A DNA stretch of 8,141 nt, taken from contig JAKBHG010000016.1 of NCBI GenBank assembly GCA_021836925.1, positions 1,489 to 9,629 on the forward strand. The letters are read 5' to 3'. The translations under genes were made by a program, and so were the position numbers. Under the pieces are notes generated by a model. That model was not told the DNA's origin. It saw only the letters and a list, made by a program, of their open reading frames with translations, and searched no databases. Below are positions 1 through 5,105 of this stretch, one piece after another; positions within the stretch are counted from its first letter, which is position 1; each line of letters starts with the position of its first letter. Origin of the DNA: Microcaldota archaeon. GTDB lineage: Archaea > Micrarchaeota > Micrarchaeia > Micrarchaeales > Micrarchaeaceae.

Positions 1-605
1 CTCATCCCCTCCCTCTTAACAGGCCTGAGCTCGAAGAGCTTTTCCGGGCTGATTCCGCTCCCAGTGATGTATTCGCTTATCTGCCTCCTCGCCTTCGAGT
101 TGAGGCGGAAGACATCATCGTTGACTACATGGACGTGATAGCCCCTGTTGCCGCTGAAGTTTATCCTTATCTCCTTCTCCGAAAAACCGAAGTCTGGTAT
201 GAGAAAATCCTCCACCAGCTTCGTAGTCTCCTCCTTTACCTTGGCAAGGCAGTTCTCGCAGACCCACGACCTTCCGTGCTTCTCCTGGCATGGAAGATGC
301 AGGTCGGTTGCGTCGAGGTCGAATATCAGCTCCCCGCCGAGCCATCCCTTGTTCTCCATTGGCCTCCCGTCCGGGTGCTCGTACTCCGCCGGGGAATAGT
401 TGATGAAGGGAGGCGCGTTGTCCACTATGTACTTCTTGAAATCGTTTTCATCCTTGAACGAGTAATGGCGGAACGCGATCTTCTTATCGAAATCGCCGAA
501 TCCGAATTCCCTCCTTTCCGTGTGCGGCGGCGCTATGCTCTTCGCGTTGAAGTAATAATCGCTGATCAGCTTCCGCACAAGCTGCTCAGCCTTTGGTTCC
601 AGCAA
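1..605 (-). CDS. priS: DNA primase small (catalytic) subunit PriS, N-terminal 201 residues, runs off the left edge
   Basis: This is the catalytic subunit of the archaeal/eukaryotic-type primase, which with PriL makes primers for DNA replication. The minus-strand translation follows the family throughout: an N-terminal part with RREFGFGDF (residues 31-39) and RHYSF, then KGWLGGELIFDLDATD (86-101) containing the catalytic Asp-x-Asp pair (D96, D98). A zinc-knuckle set C106, H110, C116 and C119 follows, then FSGNRGYHVHV (150-160), the conserved SGxRGxH nucleotide-binding motif. No ATG lies in frame before these motifs. I chose TTG at 605 because AGGTG (615-611) precedes it at Shine-Dalgarno distance and an in-frame TGA lies at 626-624. 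The C-terminal part, probably 100-200 more residues, is outside the window. It is divergent from pth2, 58 bp apart. Identity is clear from the motifs; the exact start is less certain. Confidence 0.95.
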   Translation of the reverse strand, partial: MLEPKAEQLVRKLISDYYFNAKSIAPPHTERREFGFGDFDKKIAFRHYSFKDENDFKKYIVDNAPPFINYSPAEYEHPDGRPMENKGWLGGELIFDLDATDLHLPCQEKHGRSWVCENCLAKVKEETTKLVEDFLIPDFGFSEKEIRINFSGNRGYHVHVVNDDVFRLNSKARRQISEYITGSGISPEKLFELRPVKREGM

Positions 606-633
606 ATGAGCACCTATGCTTTTTCACCATAAG

Positions 634-642
634 AATATAAAA
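634..642. promoter_or_regulatory. Shared TATA-like box of the priS/pth2 divergent pair
   Basis: AATATAAAA lies in the 58-bp gap between priS and pth2. Its centre is about 26 nt upstream of the pth2 ATG at 664, the normal archaeal TATA-to-start-site distance, which predicts a leaderless pth2 mRNA. Read on the minus strand it is TTTTATATT, and the same spacing places a priS start site near 612, just ahead of the TTG at 605. No second AT-rich box is visible in the gap, so one element may serve both directions. Confidence 0.6.
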
Positions 643-663
643 GATGGCATTCTAAAACCAACT

Positions 664-1032
664 ATGCCGGTAGGAAAAGACGAGATAAAGCAGGTCATAT
701 TGGTCAGGGCTGACCTTGACATGGGCAAGGGGAAGCTCGGTGCCCAGATTGCGCACGGCTCTGTTTCCAGTTATCTCGAAGCGGAGATGTTTGACAAGAA
801 GATCGCAAAGGAGTGGATAGACGCAGGCCAGAAAAAAATCGTGCTCAAGGTGCCTGACCAGGAATCATTGGAAAAGCTCTACAAGGCATTCAAGTTCAAG
901 AAAGTCCCGTGCGCGCTGATCAACGACGCAGGCCTAACTCAGCTGCCTCCAGGCACAACGACAGTCCTTGGGATAGGCCCATGGAGGAGCGGAGAAATAG
1001 ACATATTCACTGACAAGCTGAAACTACTCTGA
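664..1032 (+). CDS. pth2: Peptidyl-tRNA hydrolase, archaeal/eukaryotic Pth2 type
   Basis: Pth2 hydrolyses the ester bond of peptidyl-tRNAs that drop off stalled ribosomes, recycling tRNA in the cytoplasm. The 122-residue product has the usual length and both family signatures: KQVILVRADLDMGKGKLGAQ followed by IAHGSV near the N-terminus, and AGLTQLPPGTTTVLGIGP near the C-terminus. The Lys, His and Asp residues of the family active site lie in these stretches. The open frame extends up to an ATG at 616, but that start is upstream of the TATA-like box at 634-642 and would add 16 residues absent from the family. The ATG at 664 lies about 26 nt after the box, so a leaderless transcript is likely. 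It is convergent with the aminotransferase gene. It and Pelota, which clears stalled ribosomes, both act on failed translation, but they are 2.3 kb apart on opposite strands. Confidence 0.95.
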   Translation: MPVGKDEIKQVILVRADLDMGKGKLGAQIAHGSVSSYLEAEMFDKKIAKEWIDAGQKKIVLKVPDQESLEKLYKAFKFKKVPCALINDAGLTQLPPGTTTVLGIGPWRSGEIDIFTDKLKLL

Positions 1033-1132
1033 TTCTTTTACCCTCAGCTAAAAAGCTTTAATCACGGTCCACGATCATCGAGACAGTACGTCATCACTGG
1101 GCAGTAGTATTATCTCGGAAAGCATTAAAATA
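1033..1132. other. Intergenic gap between convergent pth2 and aminotransferase genes
   Basis: These 100 bp separate two convergent genes. Short T-runs follow each stop (TTCTTTTA on the plus strand; TATTTTAATGCTTT and GCTTTTTAGC on the minus strand) and could act as archaeal T-rich terminators. There is no strong hairpin, promoter or ORF. Confidence 0.4.
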
Positions 1133-2053
1133 TCAGATGTAGGTCAGCCAGTTCCCGAACATCTCATTCTCGCCAGTGGCAGCCTCTGAGTATTTCTCAG
1201 AGAGCATCTTGGTGATCGGTCCTGGCTTTCCATTGCCGACCTTTATGCCATCAACATTTACAACAGGGGTGACCTCTGCAGCTGTACCCGTGAAGAAGAC
1301 CTCATCAGCTATGTAAAGCTCCTCCTTGTGCAGCTCTGTCTCTACGACCTCTATCCCCGCATCCTGGGCCAGCTTTATCACAGAGTCTCTCGTTATCCCG
1401 ACAAGTATGTCTGCGCTGTAGTTCGGAGTGAGGAGATAGTTGTCCATATACAGGAAGATGTTCTCCGCCGTGCCCTCTGCTATTCTCCCCTGCGTTGACA
1501 GCATTATCGCCTCGTCGAAGCCCGATGCCCTCGCTTCATGGTGCGCTATGAGGGAGTTTATGTAGTTGCCGCTCGCCTTCGCCTCTACTGGAAGTATCTC
1601 GGAGTTGATCCTCTTCCATGTGGAGGTCTTGCACCTTATCCCCGTTTCCTTCCCCTTGCCGAAGTATGCGCCGAATGGGATAGCCGCTATTGCTGTCGTT
1701 ACCTTGTCGCCGTGGGTTCCCAGCCCGACCTGGTCTGTATTGTAGAATGCGAATGGCCTTATGTAGCACGAGCCGAGCTTGTTCGCCCTGACCGTCTCAA
1801 TGATCGCGCTTTCGAACTGCTTCTGCGTGTAGCCGAGATCCATTTGGTATATCTTCGCTGTCCTGAAGAACCTCCGCACATGGTCCTGGAGCCTGAATAT
1901 TGCCGTCCCCTTCCTGTTCTGGTATGCGCGAAGCCCTTCGAATATCCCGCTTCCATACTGCAGCGAGTGCGCAAGGACAGGCACCTTTGCATCGTTGTAG
2001 TTCACCAGCTTCCCGTCCCACCATACCTTCAGCTTAGACCTGTCGTTTGCCAT
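1133..2053 (-). CDS. ilvE: Branched-chain amino acid aminotransferase (PLP fold type IV)
   Basis: The enzyme exchanges amino groups between glutamate and the 2-oxo acids of valine, leucine and isoleucine, using pyridoxal phosphate. The product is 306 residues, the normal length for this class. Landmarks in order are WWDGKLV (11-17), HSLQYGSGIFEGLRAY (29-44), HVRRFFRTAK (58-67) with a phosphate-binding Arg, EAKASGNYINS (157-167) with K159 as the PLP Schiff-base lysine, EGTAENIF (193-200) with the Glu that contacts the pyridine nitrogen, and FFTGTAAEVTPV (253-264) in the phosphate-binding loop. The ATG at 2053 is preceded by GGGGGCGAG, a strong ribosome-binding site. D-amino-acid aminotransferase and aminodeoxychorismate lyase share this fold, but FEGLRAY and the KASGNY context favour the branched-chain enzyme. 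No other branched-chain synthesis gene is nearby. Confidence 0.93.
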   Translation of the reverse strand: MANDRSKLKVWWDGKLVNYNDAKVPVLAHSLQYGSGIFEGLRAYQNRKGTAIFRLQDHVRRFFRTAKIYQMDLGYTQKQFESAIIETVRANKLGSCYIRPFAFYNTDQVGLGTHGDKVTTAIAAIPFGAYFGKGKETGIRCKTSTWKRINSEILPVEAKASGNYINSLIAHHEARASGFDEAIMLSTQGRIAEGTAENIFLYMDNYLLTPNYSADILVGITRDSVIKLAQDAGIEVVETELHKEELYIADEVFFTGTAAEVTPVVNVDGIKVGNGKPGPITKMLSEKYSEAATGENEMFGNWLTYI

Positions 2054-2080
2054 TTACTCGCCCCCATCAGATAAAGAAGT

Positions 2081-2093
2081 AAAAATTTATAAT
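2081..2093. promoter_or_regulatory. Shared TATA-like box of the ilvE/alkyltransferase divergent pair
   Basis: AAAAATTTATAAT lies in the 59-bp gap between the two divergent genes. On the plus strand TTTATAAT (2086-2093) is centred about 24 nt before the ATG at 2113, predicting a leaderless alkyltransferase mRNA. On the minus strand ATTATAAATTTTT is centred about 36 nt before the ilvE ATG, leaving a leader of roughly 10 nt that contains GGGGGCGAG. One box seems to serve both genes. Confidence 0.55.
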
Positions 2094-2112
2094 CCTGCCC
2101 TAAATTCTAAGC

Positions 2113-2412
2113 ATGCGCAGGAGCGAGATAATAAGGGAGCTAAAGAGAAGGAAGCTCACGGCATTCCAGACGAGGGTCCTCCTTGCGGCCTATTCAGTGC
2201 CAAAGGGAAAAACGATAACATACAAGGAACTTGCAAAGAAAGCAGGCTATCCCAATGCATACAGGGCAGCAGGGAGCGTAATGAAAATGAATCCGCTTGC
2301 GCCGACCATACCCTGCCACCGGGTGATAAAGAGCGATCGCAGCCTTGGCAACTATTCAAACGGGGGGACAAAGGCAAAAGAGCGCATGCTGAAGAGAGAG
2401 CACGCTATCTGA
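2113..2412 (+). CDS. ogt: Minimal O6-alkylguanine-DNA alkyltransferase (MGMT C-terminal domain only)
   Basis: This family repairs O6-alkylguanine by moving the alkyl group irreversibly to its own active-site cysteine. The 99-residue product consists of the DNA-binding, catalytic C-terminal domain: AFQTRVL, TITYKELA with the conserved Tyr (Y37), the recognition helix with YRAAGSVMKMNP (50-61), which carries the probable arginine finger R51 and the conserved Asn N60, then IPCHRVI (66-72) with nucleophile C68, and GNYSNGGTKAKERML. The N-terminal domain of full-length MGMT/Ogt is absent, as in other short archaeal and bacterial members. The nucleophile is Cys, not the Trp or Ala of alkyltransferase-like (ATL) proteins, so methyl transfer is plausible. 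It is convergent with the winged-helix gene, 45 bp away. Confidence 0.88.
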   Translation: MRRSEIIRELKRRKLTAFQTRVLLAAYSVPKGKTITYKELAKKAGYPNAYRAAGSVMKMNPLAPTIPCHRVIKSDRSLGNYSNGGTKAKERMLKREHAI

Positions 2413-2420
2413 AACATAAC

Positions 2421-2436
2421 GGCCGGTTTCCCGGCC
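2421..2436. terminator. GC hairpin between convergent genes
   Basis: GGCCGG (2421-2426) and CCGGCC (2431-2436) form a perfect 6-bp all-GC stem around a TTTC loop. It lies 8 bp after the alkyltransferase stop and 21 bp from the stop of the convergent winged-helix gene. No T-run follows, so it is not a typical archaeal T-rich terminator; it may end or protect both mRNA 3' ends. Confidence 0.4.
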
Positions 2437-2457
2437 AAGTCCTGTACTAACCCCTCT

Positions 2458-2868
2458 CTACAACCCACCGTGTATCCGAATCGCAATCTGCGGAACTATC
2501 CTGGCTCCCTGTCCATCTACCTGATCATTAGGCAGCGGCAGGAGCTGCGATGCTCCATCCTCGAGCACCCCAATCCTGACCCCTGCCCTCTCCATCAACC
2601 TGAACTCCGCTACTCCTGCCTTTGTGAGCACCAGCCGCTTGCCGGGCTCCTCCTTTGTCGCGAAGTCAAGCACCCGCTTCTCCTTTAGCCTGTTGAGGTT
2701 GTACCACACCGAGCTCTTCGAGAAGCCGTAACTCTCGCTTATGTAGCTGACGAAAGAGGAGGCGCTGTCTATGCTGTCCAGCCCTATCTCCATGACTATC
2801 AGGCGCTCGCGCTGCGATAGTCTTGCGACAACCTTCTGAATCCTACTAGTAATAGCTATTTGGCCCAT
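2458..2868 (-). CDS. Winged-helix DNA-binding protein, probable transcriptional regulator
   Basis: The 136-residue product has a winged-helix core at about residues 18-90. SQRERLIVMEIGLDSI begins the first helix, SSFVSYISESYGFSKSSVWYNLNRLKEKRV holds the helix-turn-helix with recognition helix SKSSVWYNLNRL, and LDFATKEEPGKRLVLTKAG is the beta wing. This resembles MarR/ArsR-like or PadR-like archaeal regulators; I cannot assign a named family. The last 45 residues (LPLPNDQVDGQG, then ARIVPQIAIRIHGGL) resemble nothing I recognise and could be an effector or dimer segment. The frame opens at GTG 2877, but ATG 2868 has AGGGTG six nt upstream, so I take the ATG. A 17-bp palindrome (2878-2894) abuts the ribosome-binding site and suggests self-regulation. 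The ligand and targets are unknown. Confidence 0.75.
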   Translation of the reverse strand: MGQIAITSRIQKVVARLSQRERLIVMEIGLDSIDSASSFVSYISESYGFSKSSVWYNLNRLKEKRVLDFATKEEPGKRLVLTKAGVAEFRLMERAGVRIGVLEDGASQLLPLPNDQVDGQGARIVPQIAIRIHGGL

Positions 2869-2877
2869 CAAAAACAC

Positions 2878-2894
2878 CCTAAAAACAGTTTAGG
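2878..2894. promoter_or_regulatory. 17-bp palindrome overlapping the regulator's ribosome-binding site; candidate operator or RNA hairpin
   Basis: CCTAAA (2878-2883) and TTTAGG (2889-2894) form perfect 6-bp arms around a 5-nt spacer, 10 bp upstream of the winged-helix gene's ATG at 2868. On the transcribed strand the final AGG of the second arm is part of the Shine-Dalgarno AGGGTG (2880-2875). It could be a DNA operator for the regulator or an RNA hairpin that hides the ribosome-binding site. Confidence 0.45.
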
Positions 2895-2898
2895 AAAT

Positions 2899-3072
2899 TT
2901 AAGCGGCCAAATACCCATATGGTGTATTTGTATTCCAGCACTTATCCATGATAATGCTGGCGACGCTCGCGCTGCACTTGAGAGAAAAGAGCTTTCCGTG
3001 TTGCAGCGCTTCTTGCATTGTTACACCATATTTGTTTCCGCAAATCGGCAGCGCACGATGTCTACCGATCAT
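2899..3072 (-). CDS. Possible leaderless small ORF (57 residues) upstream of the winged-helix gene
   Basis: An ATG at 3072 opens 57 codons ending in TAA at 2901-2899, 30 bp before the regulator's ATG. A TATA-like TTTAAATAG box is centred about 25 nt upstream of this ATG, the spacing also seen for pth2 and the alkyltransferase, so a leaderless start fits. The product begins MIGRHRALPICGNKYG and ends WNTNTPYGYLAA. It has three cysteines (C12, C33, C46), no CxxC pair and no membrane segment, and I recognise no family. Against it, the codon choice (CAA, CGT, few AGG) is unlike the neighbours, and the DNA is full of inverted repeats. The transcript may instead be a structured leader or non-coding RNA. 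The frame extends upstream to an ATG at 3294, but that longer version would cross the TATA box. Confidence 0.3.
   Translation of the reverse strand: MIGRHRALPICGNKYGVTMQEALQHGKLFSLKCSASVASIIMDKCWNTNTPYGYLAA
2908..2930. repeat. Inverted repeat, 7-bp arms, with a nested palindrome
   Basis: CAAATAC (2908-2914) and GTATTTG (2924-2930) are perfect 7-bp arms around a 9-nt spacer that contains the self-complementary CCATATGG (2915-2922). The size and symmetry suit a dimeric regulator's binding site, and it lies 40-62 bp upstream of the winged-helix ATG. ACACCATATTTG near 3023-3034 repeats part of it in inverted orientation. Confidence 0.5.
2935..3009 (-). other. Two consecutive strong stem-loops in the region upstream of the regulator
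   Basis: CCAGCA (2935-2940) pairs with TGCTGG (2955-2960), and inside it TTATC (2942-2946) pairs with GATAA (2950-2954). The result is an 11-bp stem with one bulged base and a 3-nt loop. Next, GCGCTGCA (2969-2976) pairs perfectly with TGCAGCGC (3002-3009) around a 25-nt loop that can fold further. Shorter repeats follow at 3030-3045 (ATTTG/CAAAT) and 3044-3069 (ATCGG/CCGAT). The set lies downstream of the TATA-like box at 3093-3101 on the minus strand, so it could be a structured leader or small RNA. No known RNA family was recognised; RNase P RNA, SRP RNA and tRNA signatures are not visible. Confidence 0.4.
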
Positions 3073-3092
3073 TATTCTTGTGTGAACCATGC

Positions 3093-3101
3093 TATTTAAA
3101 G
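3093..3101. promoter_or_regulatory. Palindromic TATA-like box
   Basis: TATTTAAAG lies inside GCTATTTAAAGC (3091-3102), which is nearly symmetrical. On the minus strand (CTTTAAATA) it would place a start site near 3072, exactly at an ATG, and could drive the small ORF and the winged-helix gene. On the plus strand it would start near 3123, ahead of a purine-rich stretch with no convincing gene. Confidence 0.5.
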
Positions 3102-3102
3102 C

Positions 3103-3319
3103 TTCTGTCCTAAGATTTTCCCATCCCGGAAAAAGCCATGGAGAAGAGAAGAAAGAGCACTGCAGGACCGTGAAAGCATCGCCGACGAAGTGCGTGCACG
3201 TTGCAATCGTTGAGAAGAGGGGAAAGCGCGGCGGAACGACGACAGCGGGAAAGGTCCACGCGAAAAAGAGGAAACCCGGATCAGCCGATCCCATGGCTCG
3301 TTCTACTGCAGCTCAAGGT
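3103..3319. other. Gap with no confident gene between Pelota and the structured region
   Basis: This 217-bp stretch is purine-rich on the plus strand. An ATG at 3138, behind the plus-direction TATA box, opens only 11 codons (starting MEKRRKSTAG) before TGA. The neighbouring frame is open from 3089 past the Pelota stop and reads as a Lys/Arg/Gly/Thr-rich peptide (for example VEKRGKRGGTTTAGKVHAKK) with gene-like GC-rich third positions. It has no stop before entering the antisense of Pelota. A broken small basic-protein gene, a frameshift, or chance are all possible. No RNA gene was recognised. Confidence 0.3.
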
Positions 3320-4348
3320 CTAGGCCACGCACGCTATGTCTCCGAATCCATGGAGCTGCTGCCCTACCTCGTCATTAGCGTTGAATACCTCTATCCTTAT
3401 CCTTTTCTCCTCCGCACCAGCCAGGACCTTTTGCACTTCCGGTTTGCTGAGGACAATGTCGTTGACCAGGACAACACCCGCTTCATAGCTCTCTATCGCC
3501 TCCCCCACCTCCCGCGCCCCCGACCTTGATTTTCCCGTGCTGAGATTGTTGAGGAACTCTTCCATCAGCTTGAACTCAATCCTTATCCTCTCCCTCTGCA
3601 GCAGCGCAGCGACTTTCTCCCCCTTTATGAGCTCGTAGATTCCAGACCTCTCAGCGTTGCTGACCGCCTCGAAGATTATCCTCTTCGCGCTCTTCTTCAG
3701 GAATCCGCTCTCCTCTCCCTGCTTCTTGATGTCCTCTTTTGTGAAACCCGGGCCTGCGATTATCACGGTGTCTACCCTCATATCGTTCGCCATGTCAAGG
3801 ACCTGCTGGAAGTACTTCCTCTGCTGCTCAGCAAAGTCTTTCTGGCTCATCCTCTTGCTCAGCCTGCTGTATATCTCGCTCCTGAATTCCACGCCGTAAC
3901 CGAGCAGGTAGGCGGGAAGAGCCTTTTCATCATCGACAACTATCAGTCCAAGCCTCGCCTTCTTCGTGTCAGAGACAGCAGTCCTGACCACGTTGACTAT
4001 GTAATCAGGCCACGACTCTTTCTGTATCTCGAGCACGTCCTCGGGCCCTATGTTTAGGGTGTGGTAGCTGTTGAGCTTTATGAATTCCAGCGGCCGGCCC
4101 TCCAATATCTTTCCCATGATGCGCAGCCTGTTCGCCGTCTTGTCGAACTCCGTCTTCTCCACCCTTACCTTTATCACGACCTCTTTCATCTCCCCCTTGT
4201 CGCTCTCGCTGCTCTTGAACTTCCTCAGGCTCTCCGACTTCACGAAGTCGTTCTCGAATATTATCCTCTGCAGCGTCCAGAGGTCGTCGAGAGTGTCCAC
4301 CCGCAGTTTGAGCCTCCCCTCTCCTTCGTAAAACCTTATGACCTTCAT
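3320..4348 (-). CDS. pelA: Pelota (Dom34), ribosome-rescue factor
   Basis: Pelota resembles release factor aRF1 but lacks the GGQ motif. It enters stalled archaeal ribosomes with a GTPase partner (aEF1A in archaea) and, with ABCE1, splits them. The 342-residue product begins MKVIRFYEGEGRLKLRVDT and shows three domains: an N-terminal Sm-like domain (about 1-127) ending near DYIVNVVRTAVSDTKKA, a central eRF1-type domain (about 130-258) with DTVIIAGPGFTKED and AERSGIYELIKG, and a C-terminal domain (about 262-342) with ESYEAGVVLVNDIVLSKP. No GGQ is present, as expected. The C-terminus reads GQQLHGFGDIACVA. Family members usually have GGIAA followed by a few more residues (LLRY-like), so this one ends about five residues early, with Asp for the second Gly. 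It is divergent from the DedA gene. Confidence 0.94.
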   Translation of the reverse strand: MKVIRFYEGEGRLKLRVDTLDDLWTLQRIIFENDFVKSESLRKFKSSESDKGEMKEVVIKVRVEKTEFDKTANRLRIMGKILEGRPLEFIKLNSYHTLNIGPEDVLEIQKESWPDYIVNVVRTAVSDTKKARLGLIVVDDEKALPAYLLGYGVEFRSEIYSRLSKRMSQKDFAEQQRKYFQQVLDMANDMRVDTVIIAGPGFTKEDIKKQGEESGFLKKSAKRIIFEAVSNAERSGIYELIKGEKVAALLQRERIRIEFKLMEEFLNNLSTGKSRSGAREVGEAIESYEAGVVLVNDIVLSKPEVQKVLAGAEEKRIRIEVFNANDEVGQQLHGFGDIACVA

Positions 4349-4380
4349 CTGACCAGCGTTTGATTTAGACTTGCAGAAAC

Positions 4381-4391
4381 AATATTAATAG
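4381..4391. promoter_or_regulatory. Shared TATA-like box of the pelota/dedA divergent pair
   Basis: AATATTAATAG lies in the 83-bp gap. Its AATATT core is symmetrical. In the plus direction it is centred about 46 nt before the dedA TTG, giving a leader of about 20 nt that contains GTGATC. In the minus direction it is about 38 nt before the Pelota ATG. It is the main AT-rich box in the gap, so it probably serves both genes; a weaker TCTAAATC lies nearer Pelota. Confidence 0.5.
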
Positions 4392-4423
4392 CTTAGTATC
4401 CATCAATACACGAACCTGCGATA

Positions 4424-4429
4424 GTGATC
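4424..4429 (+). promoter_or_regulatory. GTGATC ribosome-binding site that decides a TTG start
   Basis: GTGATC is complementary to the GAUCAC part of the archaeal 16S rRNA 3' end (GAUCACCUCC). It lies 2 nt before TTG 4432, supporting that codon as the dedA start. No ATG or GTG in this frame lies near the conserved N-terminal region. Confidence 0.55.
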
Positions 4430-4431
4430 AG

Positions 4432-5067
4432 TTGTCAATATCGATTTCATCAATACTCAGCGGCGCTACATCCGTCATCATCTCGATAATACAGAGCTAC
4501 GGCTACCTTGGGATATTCGGGCTGATGCTGCTCGAGGGCTCTTCCCTTCCCTTGCCCAGCGAAGTGATAATACCCCTCGCGGGATACTTCTCCGCTCAGG
4601 GCCTGCTCAGCCTGCCCCTCGCTTTCACAGCCGTGCTTGCGGGCAGCATAGGCGGCCTCCTGGTCGACTACTACATAGGATTCTTCCTCGGGAATGGCGT
4701 TGTCTACAAGCACCTCAGGTTCTTCCACGTCAGGCAGGAAACGCTGGACAACTTCGATGCGTGGTTCAACAGGAACGCCGTGGCAGCCGTGTTCCTCACC
4801 AGGTTCGTCCCGGAGATAAGGACACTGATGAGCATCCCGGCAGGCTTTGCAAAGATGCCGATGAGGAAGTTCCTCGCCTACTCAATAGCCGGCAACCTGA
4901 TATGGGACACCACCCTGATACTTTTCGGCTACTATCTCTACACGGCGCAGAGCAACATAGCAGTAGTGCTGGGCGCGATAGGAATCTTCGCGATATTGAT
5001 GTACGTGATATTCCGCTATGCGCTGAAGAGCATGAAAAAGGGAGCTGTGCAGGCCAACAAGGGATAA
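4432..5067 (+). CDS. DedA/VTT-family integral membrane protein
   Basis: DedA (SNARE-associated/VTT domain) proteins are multi-span membrane proteins needed for membrane homeostasis; several family members act in lipid scrambling or flipping of polyprenyl-phosphate carriers. The 211-residue product has the usual length. It has an N-terminal hydrophobic segment (about 22-35), the first signature EGSSLPLPSEVIIPLAG (35-51) as a re-entrant loop, a hydrophobic segment at about 61-87, then the second signature FLTRFVPEIRTLMSIPAG (121-138) with the conserved F-x-x-R-x-x-P-x-x-R-T pattern (R124, P127, R130). Segments at about 145-170 and 176-197 follow, with a Lys-rich cytoplasmic tail. The start is TTG, supported by GTGATC just upstream. 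It is followed 38 bp later by a small membrane-protein gene on the same strand, possibly co-transcribed. The substrate cannot be read from sequence. Confidence 0.9.
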   Translation: MSISISSILSGATSVIISIIQSYGYLGIFGLMLLEGSSLPLPSEVIIPLAGYFSAQGLLSLPLAFTAVLAGSIGGLLVDYYIGFFLGNGVVYKHLRFFHVRQETLDNFDAWFNRNAVAAVFLTRFVPEIRTLMSIPAGFAKMPMRKFLAYSIAGNLIWDTTLILFGYYLYTAQSNIAVVLGAIGIFAILMYVIFRYALKSMKKGAVQANKG

Positions 5068-5068
5068 A

Positions 5069-5078
5069 TTAATAAAAC
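5069..5078 (+). promoter_or_regulatory. TATA-like box before the 97-residue membrane protein
   Basis: TTAATAAAAC lies just after the dedA stop and is centred about 33 nt before the ATG at 5106. It could start a separate short-leader mRNA carrying the ribosome-binding-like GTGAT (5098-5102). Readthrough from dedA is equally possible. Confidence 0.4.
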
Positions 5079-5105
5079 CATATTGAGAGTTACATCTGTG
5101 ATACA

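Noticed and set aside
129..632. 167-codon plus-strand ORF
   Set aside because: It is antisense to priS, whose minus-strand translation carries all primase motifs; the plus translation resembles nothing.
616..663. Upstream ATG extending pth2 by 16 codons
   Set aside because: This start is upstream of the TATA-like box and would add residues outside the Pth2 family. The ATG at 664 fits both promoter and family length.
1538..2074. 178-codon plus-strand ORF
   Set aside because: It is antisense to the aminotransferase gene, which has a complete set of catalytic motifs.
2869..2877. GTG start at 2877 for the winged-helix gene
   Set aside because: It lies inside the AGGGTG ribosome-binding site of the ATG at 2868, which is better placed.
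2899..3294. 131-codon minus-strand ORF starting at 3294
   Set aside because: It crosses a TATA-like box and has Phe/Pro-rich sequence in its upstream half. Only the part from the ATG at 3072 has any promoter support.
2935..3310. RNase P RNA, SRP RNA or tRNA gene
   Set aside because: Some stretches such as GGGAAAGGTCC look faintly like RNase P RNA, but the conserved core pattern, the SRP helix 8 motif and tRNA T-loop sequence are not visible.
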